From CAVVYA01 sp964577835 (GTDB lineage Bacteria > Pseudomonadota > Alphaproteobacteria > SMXQ01), in contig CAZOBN010000111.1 in assembly GCA_964577835.1 (NCBI GenBank), positions 1 through 10,542 on the forward strand: a stretch of DNA of 10,542 nucleotides, in the 5' to 3' direction. Shown one piece after another: positions 1 through 7,438 of this stretch (the first letter of the stretch is position 1; each line of letters opens with the position of its first letter). The notes under the pieces were generated by a model that did no database searches, was not told the DNA's origin, and saw only the letters and a program-made list of their open reading frames with translations. Made by a program: the position numbers and the translations under genes.

Positions 1-48
1 GAAATCTTTCAAAAGGTCGCCCGTGCAAAACAAGCGTTAGAATCGCTA

Positions 49-262
49 CACTAGTACTGGCTATCATTGAAGCAGGAGTCACCCCCACCCCGGCCCTCCC
101 CCATCCCGGCGGGCGTTCGCCCGCCACTCTTGATTGTTGCGCCCCTTCGGGCGCGGGAGGGGGAGGGGACGTTATCGAGCAACATTGCGAATCCCCTCCG
201 CCCTTGTGGGGGAGGGTGAGGGTGGGGGGTGATGCAGGCATCGGTGATTCCAAGTACTAGGT
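49..262. repeat. MITE/REP-like long inverted repeat
   Basis: The two ends form an imperfect inverted repeat. CTAGTACT at 51-58 is answered by AGTACTAG at 253-260. The similarity continues inward through a TCACCCCC...CCCTCCCCCA block (about 79-103), whose complement lies at about 206-232. In total each arm is about 50 bases, with small gaps and mismatches. Two GC-rich hairpins sit in the middle: GGCGGGC/GCCCGCC around GTTC (108-125) and GCGCCC/GGGCGC around CTTC (139-154). There is no credible ORF inside. The structure suits a non-coding dispersed palindromic element (REP or MITE class). No target duplication is obvious. Whether it is repeated elsewhere in the genome cannot be seen from this window. 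Confidence 0.6.
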
Positions 263-282
263 GCTGCCCTTGCCAGCCGTGG

Positions 283-298
283 CTTGACCCAGATCAAG
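283..298. promoter_or_regulatory. FNR/FixK-type binding site (anaerobox)
   Basis: CTTGACCCAGATCAAG contains TTGAC-N4-ATCAA, one base off the FNR-family consensus TTGAT-N4-ATCAA, with perfect CTTGA/TCAAG arms. FNR, FnrL and FixK regulators of alphaproteobacteria bind such sites in response to oxygen limitation. The only gene downstream in the window is fbpA, about 210 bases away. A TTAAAA stretch at 333-338 could be a -10 element about 45 bases from the box centre, but no convincing full promoter is seen. A target to the left, outside the window, is also possible. Confidence 0.5.
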
Positions 299-440
299 GC
301 CGGACAGGTCCCATCGGGCGCAACCTTGAGCCTTAAAACTTTCAGTCCCTGGGGCTTCCAGCCATAGAATTTTTGACTATCTCTCCGATAAATAAAGTTG
401 TTTTGCTTGCTCCGGAACGGGACTAGAGAATGGCAACTGG

Positions 441-461
441 AATTGCGATGCATTCGCATTT
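441..461. promoter_or_regulatory. Fur-like iron operator ahead of fbpA
   Basis: The palindrome has perfect TGCGA and TCGCA arms around TGCAT (444-458). Further A/T symmetry extends it to about 21 bases. It resembles Fur-type boxes of proteobacteria, which have GCGA/TCGC-containing arms and an A/T-rich rim. It lies about 45 bases before the fbpA start, where a repressor would block a promoter. The iron transport function of the downstream genes supports the reading. The promoter itself is not clear: a TTCGCA/GATAAG pair at 453-458 and 475-480 is weak but would overlap this site. Iron control is an inference from the site and its context. Confidence 0.42.
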
Positions 462-506
462 CTGACAAAGTCGAGATAAGAACAGCCGTCCCCCCCAAAG
501 GAGATC

Positions 507-1538
507 ATGATGGTCCGTTTCTGGAAGTCCCTCGTCGGTGCGTCACTCGGCGCGGCAGCGCTTCTCGCCACCACGGCCCAGGCGCCGTCGCAGGCCGCCG
601 AGGTCAACCTCTATTCCTCGCGCCACTATCAGACCGACGAGGAACTCTACAAGGACTTCACCAAGGCGACCGGCATCAAGGTCAACGTCATCCAGGCGGG
701 GGGCAGCGATCTCATCCAGCGGCTGCAGCGCGAGGGGCTCAACAGCCCGGCCGACGTGTTCCTGACAGAAGATGCCGGCGTCATCGGCCGCGCCGAGGCG
801 GCCGGCCTGCTGCAAGCGATCAAGTCGCCGGTGCTGGAGAAGGCCATCCCCGAGAACTTGCGCGAACTGGACGGCAACTGGTTCGGCTTCACCCAGCGCG
901 CCCGTGTCATCATGTATCACAAGGACCGGGTCAATCCTTCGCAGCTCTCGACCTACGAGGACCTCGCGGATCCGAAGTGGAAGGGCAAGATCCTGATCCG
1001 CTCTTCGGGCAACGCCTACAACCAATCGCTCGTCGCCTCGCTCATCCAGGTCCACGGCGTCGAGAAGACCGAAGAGTGGGCGAAGGGCATCGTCGCCAAC
1101 ATGGCGCGTCCGCCCCAGGGCGGCGACCGCGACCAGATCGCCGCGCTGGTCGCGGGCGAGGGCGATATCGCCATCTCGAACACCTATTATCTCGGCCATC
1201 TGATCAAGGACAATCCGAAGGGCTTCGAAAAGGTCGGCGTGTTCTTCCCGAACCAGAACGATCGCGGCACCCACGTGAACGTCAGCGGCGGCGGTGTCCC
1301 CCGCTACGCGCCGAACAAGGACAACGCGATCAAGTTCCTCGAATTCCTCGCGTCGCCGAAGGCGCAGCAGGTGTTCGCCGGGACCAATTTCGAGTATCCG
1401 GTCGTGCCGGGCGTGCCGGTCTCTCCGGTGATCGCGGCCTGGGGCATGGATTTCAAGCGCGATCCGCTGAACGTCGGCGTGCTCGCCAAGACCAACGCCG
1501 AGGCCGTGCGGCTGATGGACCGCGCCAATTGGAAGTGA
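507..1538 (+). CDS. fbpA: Ferric iron ABC transporter, periplasmic substrate-binding protein (FbpA/FutA type)
   Basis: This is the periplasmic receptor that binds Fe(III) and delivers it to the FbpBC importer. The 343-residue product starts with a Sec signal peptide: Lys7 near the start, a hydrophobic stretch at about 9-24, and a probable cleavage after SQA at residue 30. The mature protein opens with YSSRHY (36-41), the FutA-type signature holding iron-ligand tyrosines. The paired tyrosines 227-228 in NTYYLGHL match the C-lobe ligands of the family. Length is normal. Two ATGs stand in tandem at 507 and 510. The AAAGGAG ribosome site at 497-503 lies 3 bases from the first and 6 from the second, so 510 may be the true start. 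It is the first gene of the iron import cluster and has a Fur-like operator upstream. The family call is firm. Ferric iron as substrate is inferred from the tyrosine motifs and neighbours. Confidence 0.9.
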   Translation: MMVRFWKSLVGASLGAAALLATTAQAPSQAAEVNLYSSRHYQTDEELYKDFTKATGIKVNVIQAGGSDLIQRLQREGLNSPADVFLTEDAGVIGRAEAAGLLQAIKSPVLEKAIPENLRELDGNWFGFTQRARVIMYHKDRVNPSQLSTYEDLADPKWKGKILIRSSGNAYNQSLVASLIQVHGVEKTEEWAKGIVANMARPPQGGDRDQIAALVAGEGDIAISNTYYLGHLIKDNPKGFEKVGVFFPNQNDRGTHVNVSGGGVPRYAPNKDNAIKFLEFLASPKAQQVFAGTNFEYPVVPGVPVSPVIAAWGMDFKRDPLNVGVLAKTNAEAVRLMDRANWK

Positions 1539-1586
1539 GCCACAAGCGATCGGGGGCAATTTAGGTGTCGTCCTTTCCGTGGCTCT

Positions 1587-1601
1587 CGCTCCAACGGAGC
1601 G
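1587..1601. repeat. Small hairpin at the start of the fbpA-fbpB hairpin cluster
   Basis: CGCTCC (1587-1592) pairs with GGAGCG (1596-1601) across a three-base loop, 49 bases after the fbpA stop. It has no T-tract. It may stabilise the 3' end of the fbpA message, or it may simply belong to a dispersed palindromic repeat covering about 1565-1750. Confidence 0.4.
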
Positions 1602-1633
1602 GTCTTCCACCGCGCTTGGCTAGCTTGCCCTGC

Positions 1634-1667
1634 GAGAGGGGGACGCGCCGCGTCCCCCTCTCTTTTT
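1634..1667 (+). terminator. Strong intrinsic terminator after fbpA
   Basis: GAGAGGGGGACG (1634-1645) is perfectly complementary to CGTCCCCCTCTC (1651-1662) around a five-base CGCCG loop. Five T residues follow at 1663-1667. This is a textbook intrinsic terminator. It lies between two genes of one transporter, so it probably acts as a partial terminator that raises binding protein output over permease output. Confidence 0.75.
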
Positions 1668-1675
1668 CGCTGGAA

Positions 1676-1700
1676 AGGGCGCGGTGCGCCCTCGTTTTTT
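1676..1700 (+). terminator. Second hairpin with T-tract between fbpA and fbpB
   Basis: AGGGCGC (1676-1682) pairs with GCGCCCT (1686-1692) across a GGT loop. CG and then six T residues follow at 1695-1700. The flanking GGAAA and TTTTCC allow a longer imperfect stem. It stands 9 bases after the first terminator's T-tract, so the two act in series. Confidence 0.6.
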
Positions 1701-1704
1701 CCGG

Positions 1705-1726
1705 CGCGGGCGCGAATGCGCCCTCG
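1705..1726. repeat. Third hairpin of the fbpA-fbpB cluster
   Basis: GGGCGC (1708-1713) pairs with GCGCCC (1718-1723) around a GAAT loop. CGC and GCG flanks can extend the stem with one bulged base. There is no T-tract. Its stem repeats the GGGCGC/GCGCCC core of the preceding hairpin, which suggests local duplication or a composite palindromic repeat. Confidence 0.45.
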
Positions 1727-1760
1727 CGTTTCGCTCGGCGCGTGAGGTAGACGACAGGAC

Positions 1761-3491
1761 ATGACCGTCCCGACTTTGATCTTGCCACGCCGCGTATCGG
1801 CGCTGCGCAGCGTCCGGCGCTTCGACGGATGGACGGCGTTTTCGTTCGTGGCCGCCGCGTTGATCGCGCTGCCGATTCTGGTCGTGCTGTCCTACGTCTT
1901 CGTGCCGACGAAGGAGATCTGGCACCATCTCGCCACCACGGTTCTGCCGCGCTACATCGGCAATTCGCTGGCGCTCGCCGGAGGCGTCGGAATCGGCACC
2001 CTGGTGATCGGCGTCGGCACCGCCTGGCTGGTCACCCTGTGCCGCTTCCCGGGGCGCCGGGTTTTCGAATGGGCGTTGTTGCTGCCGCTGGCGATGCCGG
2101 CCTATGTGATCGCCTATACCTACACCGGTCTGCTCGATGCGGCCGGTCCGGTACAAAGCCTGCTGCGCGACAGCTTCGGCTGGTCCTACGGCCAATACTG
2201 GTTCCCCCATATCCGCAGCCTGCCCGGCGCCATCGCCATGATGACGCTGGTGCTCTACCCTTATGTCTACATGCTGGCGCGCGCCGCGTTCCTGGAGCAG
2301 TCGGTCTGCGTGCTCGAGGTCAGCCGCACGCTCGGCAGCGGGCCGTGGCGCTGTTTTTTCTATGTCGCCCTGCCGCTGGCGCGTCCGGCGGTGGTCACCG
2401 GCGTGGCCCTGGTGCTGATGGAGACGCTGAACGACTTCGGCACGGTGCAGTTCTTCGGCGTCAGCACCTTTACCGCCGGCATCTACCGTACCTGGCTCGG
2501 CATGGGCGAGCCGGCGGCGGCGGCCCAGCTCGCGGCGATCCTCACCCTGTTCGTGTTCGCGTTGATCGCGTTCGAGCGCATCTCGCGCGGCCGGGGCCGG
2601 GTGCATCACACCACCAGCCGCTACCGCGAGCTGCCGCGCTTCCGGTTGCAGGGCATATCGGCCGCGCTGGCGTTTCTCGCTGCCTTCCTGCCGATTCTAC
2701 TCGGGTTCCTGGTGCCGGCGGCGGTGCTGCTCGGCTGGTCGGTCGACACCGCCGCGCGGATCGTCGATGCACGCTACCTGTCCTACGCCGTCAATAGCTT
2801 CCTGCTCGCCGCCGCCGCCGCGCTCGCCGCGGTGATCGTCGCCACGGCTATGGCCTACGGGCTGCGCATGCGGCCGAACCGCGGCATGTCGATGGCGGTG
2901 CGCATCGCCAGCATGGGCTACGCGGTGCCCGGCGCGGTCATCGCCGTCGGCGTGTTGATTCCGTTCGCCGCCTTCGACAATTGGCTCGACGCGTGGATGA
3001 CGGCGCGCTTCGGCATCTCCACCGGCCTGCTGCTCAGCGGCACCATCTTCGCTGTCATCTTCGCCTATCTGGTGCGCTTCCTGGCGATCTCGCTCAACAC
3101 CGTGGAAGCGAGTCTCGGGAAGGTCACGCGCCATATGGACGATGCGGCGCGCACCCTCGGCACGCGGCCGCTCACGACGCTGCTCAGGGTTCATCTGCCG
3201 ATCACCTGGGGCAGCCTGCTGACCGCCGCCATCCTGGTGTTCGTCGACGTGATGAAGGAATTGCCGGCGACGCTGCTGCTGCGGCCATTCAATTTTGACA
3301 CATTGGCGATCCGCGCTTATCAATTGGCGTCCGACGAGAGGCTGGCGGACGCGGCAAGCCCGTCGCTCGCCATCGTGCTGGTCGGCATCGTTCCGGTGAT
3401 CTTGTTGTCGCTGGCGATCGCCCGCTCACGCCCCGGCACGCGCGAAACGCCGGTGCGGGAAGATTACGCGGCCGGAGCGGGCGACGAGTAG
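1761..3491 (+). CDS. fbpB: Ferric iron ABC transporter permease (FbpB type, two fused permease halves)
   Basis: This is the inner membrane channel of the iron importer. It has 576 residues and many hydrophobic segments arranged as two homologous halves, as is usual for FbpB/SfuB proteins that carry both permease domains in one chain. Each half has an EAA-type loop that docks onto the ATPase. The first begins near residue 186 (EVSRTLGSGPW, then F and LP). The second begins near residue 461 (DAARTLGTRPL, then a LP pair). The C-terminal tail after the last membrane segment is short and charged. The ATG at 1761 has only a weak ribosome site (GAGG at about 1744, AGG nearer). The gene follows fbpA after 222 bases of hairpins and ends 20 bases before the fbpC start, so fbpB and fbpC are surely cotranscribed. 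No internal damage is seen. Confidence 0.9.
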   Translation: MTVPTLILPRRVSALRSVRRFDGWTAFSFVAAALIALPILVVLSYVFVPTKEIWHHLATTVLPRYIGNSLALAGGVGIGTLVIGVGTAWLVTLCRFPGRRVFEWALLLPLAMPAYVIAYTYTGLLDAAGPVQSLLRDSFGWSYGQYWFPHIRSLPGAIAMMTLVLYPYVYMLARAAFLEQSVCVLEVSRTLGSGPWRCFFYVALPLARPAVVTGVALVLMETLNDFGTVQFFGVSTFTAGIYRTWLGMGEPAAAAQLAAILTLFVFALIAFERISRGRGRVHHTTSRYRELPRFRLQGISAALAFLAAFLPILLGFLVPAAVLLGWSVDTAARIVDARYLSYAVNSFLLAAAAALAAVIVATAMAYGLRMRPNRGMSMAVRIASMGYAVPGAVIAVGVLIPFAAFDNWLDAWMTARFGISTGLLLSGTIFAVIFAYLVRFLAISLNTVEASLGKVTRHMDDAARTLGTRPLTTLLRVHLPITWGSLLTAAILVFVDVMKELPATLLLRPFNFDTLAIRAYQLASDERLADAASPSLAIVLVGIVPVILLSLAIARSRPGTRETPVREDYAAGAGDE

Positions 3492-3511
3492 AGCAGGGGT
3501 TGGGAAGCGTC

Positions 3512-4648
<1,137 letters not shown>

Positions 4649-4681
4649 CGCCCTGGAATCATCACGATTGAGGAATTATAT

Positions 4682-4708
4682 ACTTGACTCCCGCACCTTA
4701 AAAGGTAG
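4682..4708 (+). repeat. Proposed left inverted repeat of the transposon
   Basis: The tract begins ACTTGACTCCC and ends CCTTAAAAGGTAG. Read in reverse complement, the proposed right end gives ACTTAAGTCCC directly followed by TTTTAGGTAG. The two agree in the outer ACTT, the CCC and the terminal AGGTAG, with gaps between. The CCTTAAAAGG core is itself palindromic, so part of the match could be chance. Confidence 0.35.
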
Positions 4709-4736
4709 TTATCTACTATCCGAGGGAAGCGGCTAT

Positions 4737-5344
4737 ATGAGCAAATCCACTATCAGCACCAACCAGATTTTCAAACTGTTCCCCGATGAGGAATCGGCGC
4801 GGACCTATATTGAGGCCCGCCGTTGGCCATTCGGAGCCTTTTGCCCAGCATGTCAGGAGGCCAAGCGGATTACGCCACGCAAGAACGGCTTTTACCGCTG
4901 CAACGCCTGTAGGGCCGATTTTACCGTGCGGACTGGCACTATCTTCGAGCGCAGCCATGTGCCGCTCCACAAGTGGATTTACGCCATGTATCTGCTGATG
5001 ACGCCCCGCAAGGGCATTTCCAGCCTACAACTTGGCAAGGAGATCGGCGTCACGCAGAAGTCCGCTTGGTTTGTGCTCCAGCGCATCCGCGAGGCTTGTG
5101 GCAATGACCTAACCGTTCTGCGAGGCATCGTTGAGATTAACGAAACTTACGTCGGTGGAAAGGACAGCGTCAAACACGCCGGAAAAAAACTCCGGGCCGG
5201 GCGCGGCACCGTAGGGAAAACGCCAGTGGATTTACGTTTCGCTTGAATGACGGCGATGTGAAACGGCATACTTTGGAGCGGCTGGCGAGTTTGATGACGG
5301 CTTCCATCGGGCCGCGACTAACCTATAGCGATTTGACGGCATGA
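4737..5344 (+). pseudogene. IS1595-family (ISXO2-like) transposase, internally deleted
   Basis: From the ATG at 4737 (ribosome site AGGGAAG at 4723-4729) the protein has an N-terminal zinc ribbon with CPAC and CNAC pairs. A helix-turn-helix-like stretch (GISSLQLGKEIGVTQKSAW) follows, then the start of the ISXO2-like catalytic domain with ETYVGGK and GRGTVGKTPV. This frame stops at 5246, right after GKTPV. The next bases in another frame encode a typical C-terminus for the family, from FTFRLNDGD to RLTYSDLTA, ending TGA at 5342-5344. About 100 or more residues are therefore missing, including the later acidic and basic catalytic residues, and the junction is out of frame. The first catalytic Asp also appears replaced: the motif reads INETY where the family has a D before ET. 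An upstream in-frame extension into fbpC (to 4536) is not part of the gene. Confidence 0.8.
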
Positions 5345-5351
5345 GGCTGCT

Positions 5352-6386
5352 ATGACCCTTTACATTCCGCAGCTAGACCGGATCACTGATACGGTTCTGA
5401 ATTACACGCCGAATAAGAAAGGCTCGAAGATCGCACTTGAAGCGACCGCGAAATTTGGGGATTACGCGATATTCAATAGCGATGCTTTTACGTGGATGGC
5501 ATCCCGAGCCGCAAATTCGATTCATGCGATTGTGACGGACCCGCCCTACGGCGTGAAGGAATACACAGAGGTAGAAAAGGCCAAGCTGCGCAAGGGTCGC
5601 GGCGGCGTCTGGCGTATCCCACCATCTTTCGACGGGTGTAAACGCAGCCCTCTTCCTCGGTTCACAGTCTTAGACGAAGCGGACATAGCTGCGCTGCGCT
5701 TATTTTTTGAGAAATTCTCCGAGCAAGCGCATCGCGTTTTAGTTCCTGGCGGGCACGTGATGATCGCGACGAACCCGCTGCTCTCACAATACGTCTATGT
5801 GCCGATGATGGAGGCCGGATTCGAGAAGCGCGGCGAAATTATCCGCCTGGTGCAAACGCTTCGCGGTGGCGACCGACCGAAAAACGCGCACGAGGAATTT
5901 CCCGACGTTTCGGTTATGCCGCGGTCAGGGTGGGAGCCTTGGGGGCTTTTCCGAAAGCCATGCGAAGGGCGCGTCCAAGACAATCTGCGCAAATGGGGAA
6001 CAGGCGGTCTCCGGCGAGTATCCGGCACGGACCCGTTTTCCGATGTAATCCAATCCGCGACCGCCCGGAACGGCGAACGGGAGATCATCAATCACCCATC
6101 CCTCAAGCCCCAAGCCTTCATGCGCCAGCTTGTCCGCGCAGCACTTCCCTTGGGGAAAGGTGTGGTTCTGGACCCCTTCATGGGCAGTGGGTCCACGGTG
6201 GCGGCAGCGGCGGCCATCGGCTATTCCAGCATTGGTATCGAGAAGGATTCCGCGTATTTTACGAAGGCATTCAAGGCGATTCCGGCGCTGGCCCGGTATG
6301 TCCCAAAGGATGCGTCCGGGGGAACGGTTGCCACTACCAAAAGACCTCAAGCCAATTCACATCGAAAAGGCAGTCGCGCACGTTGA
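5352..6386 (+). CDS. Site-specific DNA methyltransferase, beta class, probably adenine-N6
   Basis: This enzyme would transfer a methyl group from S-adenosylmethionine to a base within a specific DNA site. The 344-residue product has the catalytic motif DPPYG (63-67) first and the SAM-binding motif DPFMGSGST (from 274) near the C-terminus. About 200 residues between them would hold the target recognition domain. The order IV, recognition domain, I defines the beta class. DPPY rather than SPPY favours adenine-N6 over cytosine-N4. HPSLKPQ just before motif I is the usual lead-in. The ATG at 5352 follows GAGG at 5343-5346 and starts 8 bases after the transposase remnant. The last 59 bases overlap the next gene. 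The gene looks intact. It may be half of a restriction-modification system or an orphan methylase. The recognition site cannot be predicted. Confidence 0.85.
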   Translation: MTLYIPQLDRITDTVLNYTPNKKGSKIALEATAKFGDYAIFNSDAFTWMASRAANSIHAIVTDPPYGVKEYTEVEKAKLRKGRGGVWRIPPSFDGCKRSPLPRFTVLDEADIAALRLFFEKFSEQAHRVLVPGGHVMIATNPLLSQYVYVPMMEAGFEKRGEIIRLVQTLRGGDRPKNAHEEFPDVSVMPRSGWEPWGLFRKPCEGRVQDNLRKWGTGGLRRVSGTDPFSDVIQSATARNGEREIINHPSLKPQAFMRQLVRAALPLGKGVVLDPFMGSGSTVAAAAAIGYSSIGIEKDSAYFTKAFKAIPALARYVPKDASGGTVATTKRPQANSHRKGSRAR

Positions 6387-6927
6387 ACAGCAGACCGCTG
6401 ACCTGATCGAGATTTATCTCGAACAGCCCAACGTCTTTAGCGCCATCATCGGCATATTTGGAGTGAAGGCGCTCCACGCTGTAAGCCCATACAAGAAGCA
6501 CAAACACTCGGACGTTTCTGCCCAGCGGTTCCCCGATCTCTCACTGAACGGCAAGATCAATCCGCCGCCAGAGCAAGCTTTGGAATCAAAGGGCAGCAAG
6601 CGCGCATGGGCCATCCAATCCCACTATAACCATCCCGGATTTTACGTCGTCTGGCGGTATCTGGTGGACACGACGGAGTCGATTAAACCGGGCCACCCGG
6701 TTGTAATTTGGCGCGTGGACGTCGTGTACTTGACGGCTGAGAATTGGAAATATGAAGGCAGCGGTGCGGCGGAAGGCAAAGGCGGCCGCACTCACACCTT
6801 CGGCGTCAAAAACCCGTCCAAGATTCTCAAGGGCTGCGCTGCATATGCTTTTTCTACCTATGGATCGCCCAGCATGAGACCGGGCGCTACTCCAAGGCCC
6901 ATGCCCATGCGCCGGCCGCGATCCTGA
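6328..6927 (+). CDS. Unrecognised cargo protein, candidate PD-(D/E)XK nuclease, altered C-terminus
   Basis: No family is recognised. The TTG at 6328 is chosen because GGGGGAA lies just upstream; an ATG at 6310 is the alternative. From the TTG the product is 199 residues and soluble. RFPD (67-70) followed by ESK (86-88) gives a D-x15-E-x-K spacing, compatible with a PD-(D/E)XK nuclease core. The hydrophobic strand around GFYVVWRYLVD just after it fits such a fold. Overlap with an upstream methyltransferase suggests a restriction partner. The last roughly 25 residues are rich in Pro, Arg and Met and lie in an abruptly GC-rich stretch (about 6865-6930). After the TGA, the same frame continues with GIAIKDGKPYLKGT and a TAA at 6973-6975, which looks like a lost natural C-terminus. 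The gene may be a pseudogene. Confidence 0.5.
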   Translation: MPLPKDLKPIHIEKAVAHVEQQTADLIEIYLEQPNVFSAIIGIFGVKALHAVSPYKKHKHSDVSAQRFPDLSLNGKINPPPEQALESKGSKRAWAIQSHYNHPGFYVVWRYLVDTTESIKPGHPVVIWRVDVVYLTAENWKYEGSGAAEGKGGRTHTFGVKNPSKILKGCAAYAFSTYGSPSMRPGATPRPMPMRRPRS

Positions 6928-6956
6928 CCAGGCATCGCGATTAAGGACGGCAAGCC

Positions 6957-6977
6957 CTACCTAAAAGGGACTTAAGT
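6957..6977 (-). repeat. Proposed right inverted repeat of the transposon
   Basis: CTACCTAAAAGGGACTTAAG and the following T form the counterpart to the left end at 4682-4708, with gaps. It overlaps the apparent original stop codon of the last cargo gene at 6973-6975. The match is short and partly palindromic, so this is a tentative boundary. Confidence 0.3.
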
Positions 6978-7006
6978 AATTCCCACTGATTGGCCGATGG
7001 CGCCGG

Positions 7007-7027
7007 TCCTTCGCGGTTGCGGAAGGA
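7007..7027. promoter_or_regulatory. Hairpin in the tatA leader
   Basis: TCCTTC (7007-7012) pairs with GAAGGA (7022-7027). GC pairs at 7013-7014 and 7019-7020 extend the stem past one bulged G. It lies about 50 bases before the first tatA. No T-tract follows, so it is not a terminator. It could affect leader stability. No clear sigma-70 promoter was recognised in 6978-7075. Confidence 0.25.
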
Positions 7028-7075
7028 TGGCCGTTCTGCGATGATTTCCGCGCGTCGTATAAAGGAGTCTGAGAC

Positions 7076-7345
7076 ATGGGCCTGAGCGTCTGGCACGTCA
7101 TCGTGGTGCTTGTGGTGGTGCTGATCCTGTTCGGCGCCGGCAAGCTGCCCCAGGTCATGGGCGACTTCGCGAAGGGCATCAAGAACTTCAAGGCGGGCAT
7201 GGCCGACCCTGGTGACAAGGACGGTGACAAAAAGGACGCGCCCGACTCGCCGGGCGTTACCCAGCAGAGCAGCGTCGCCGCGCCGGAAGCGGCCAATAGC
7301 GACGCCAGGGCCCAGGACAAGACCGCATCCGGCGGGAAATCCTAG
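7076..7345 (+). CDS. tatA: Sec-independent protein translocase TatA, first copy
   Basis: TatA oligomers form the size-adapting part of the twin-arginine translocase that moves folded proteins across the inner membrane. The 89-residue product has one N-terminal membrane helix (about 5-19) ending in FG. An amphipathic helix with KLP and IKNFKAG follows, and then a charged and Ala-rich disordered tail. This is the standard TatA plan and length. AAAGGAG at 7060-7066 is a strong ribosome site for the ATG at 7076. It is the first gene of the tat cluster. A second copy starts 93 bases after its stop and matches 37 of the first 47 residues. Confidence 0.92.
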   Translation: MGLSVWHVIVVLVVVLILFGAGKLPQVMGDFAKGIKNFKAGMADPGDKDGDKKDAPDSPGVTQQSSVAAPEAANSDARAQDKTASGGKS

Positions 7346-7438
7346 GCGAAGCAGTAGGTTGCCGGCAGCCGTTCGGTTGCGGCACGGGCCGGAACCTGCC
7401 ATTATCCCGCCTTTCCGACCGCGGTGGAGCCTCGCGCC

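Larger units (their letters stand above)
4682..6977 (+). mobile_element. IS1595-family-like transposon with methyltransferase cargo, decayed
   Basis: This tract has lower GC and more mixed codon use than the genes on both sides, and it lies between the iron operon and the tat operon. It contains, in order, a deleted IS1595-type transposase, a DNA methyltransferase and an unrecognised gene overlapping it. IS1595-family elements are known to carry passenger genes, including methyltransferases. The ends are proposed from an imperfect inverted repeat (left 4682-4708, right 6957-6977). An 8-base target duplication, expected for the family, is not evident: the flanks share only AATT. The boundaries could therefore be off by tens of bases. 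The transposase is broken, so the element should not move by itself. Confidence 0.55.

Noticed and set aside
108..154. The two GC-rich hairpins as a CRISPR or terminator
   Set aside because: They are two different palindromes without spacers or T-tracts, and they fit the inside of the larger inverted repeat.
373..394. TTGACT with TAAATA as an fbpA promoter
   Set aside because: The spacing between the two is only about 10 bases, too short for a sigma-70 promoter.
172..607. Small minus-strand open frames in the fbpA leader
   Set aside because: They run across the palindromic repeat and regulatory sites or into fbpA, and their composition is not protein-like.
543..1610. Long minus-strand open frame opposite fbpA, and similar ones opposite fbpB, fbpC and tatC
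   Set aside because: These are antisense shadows of high-GC genes. Their translations are low-complexity and rich in Arg, Ala, His and Asp, while the plus-strand products have clear family motifs.
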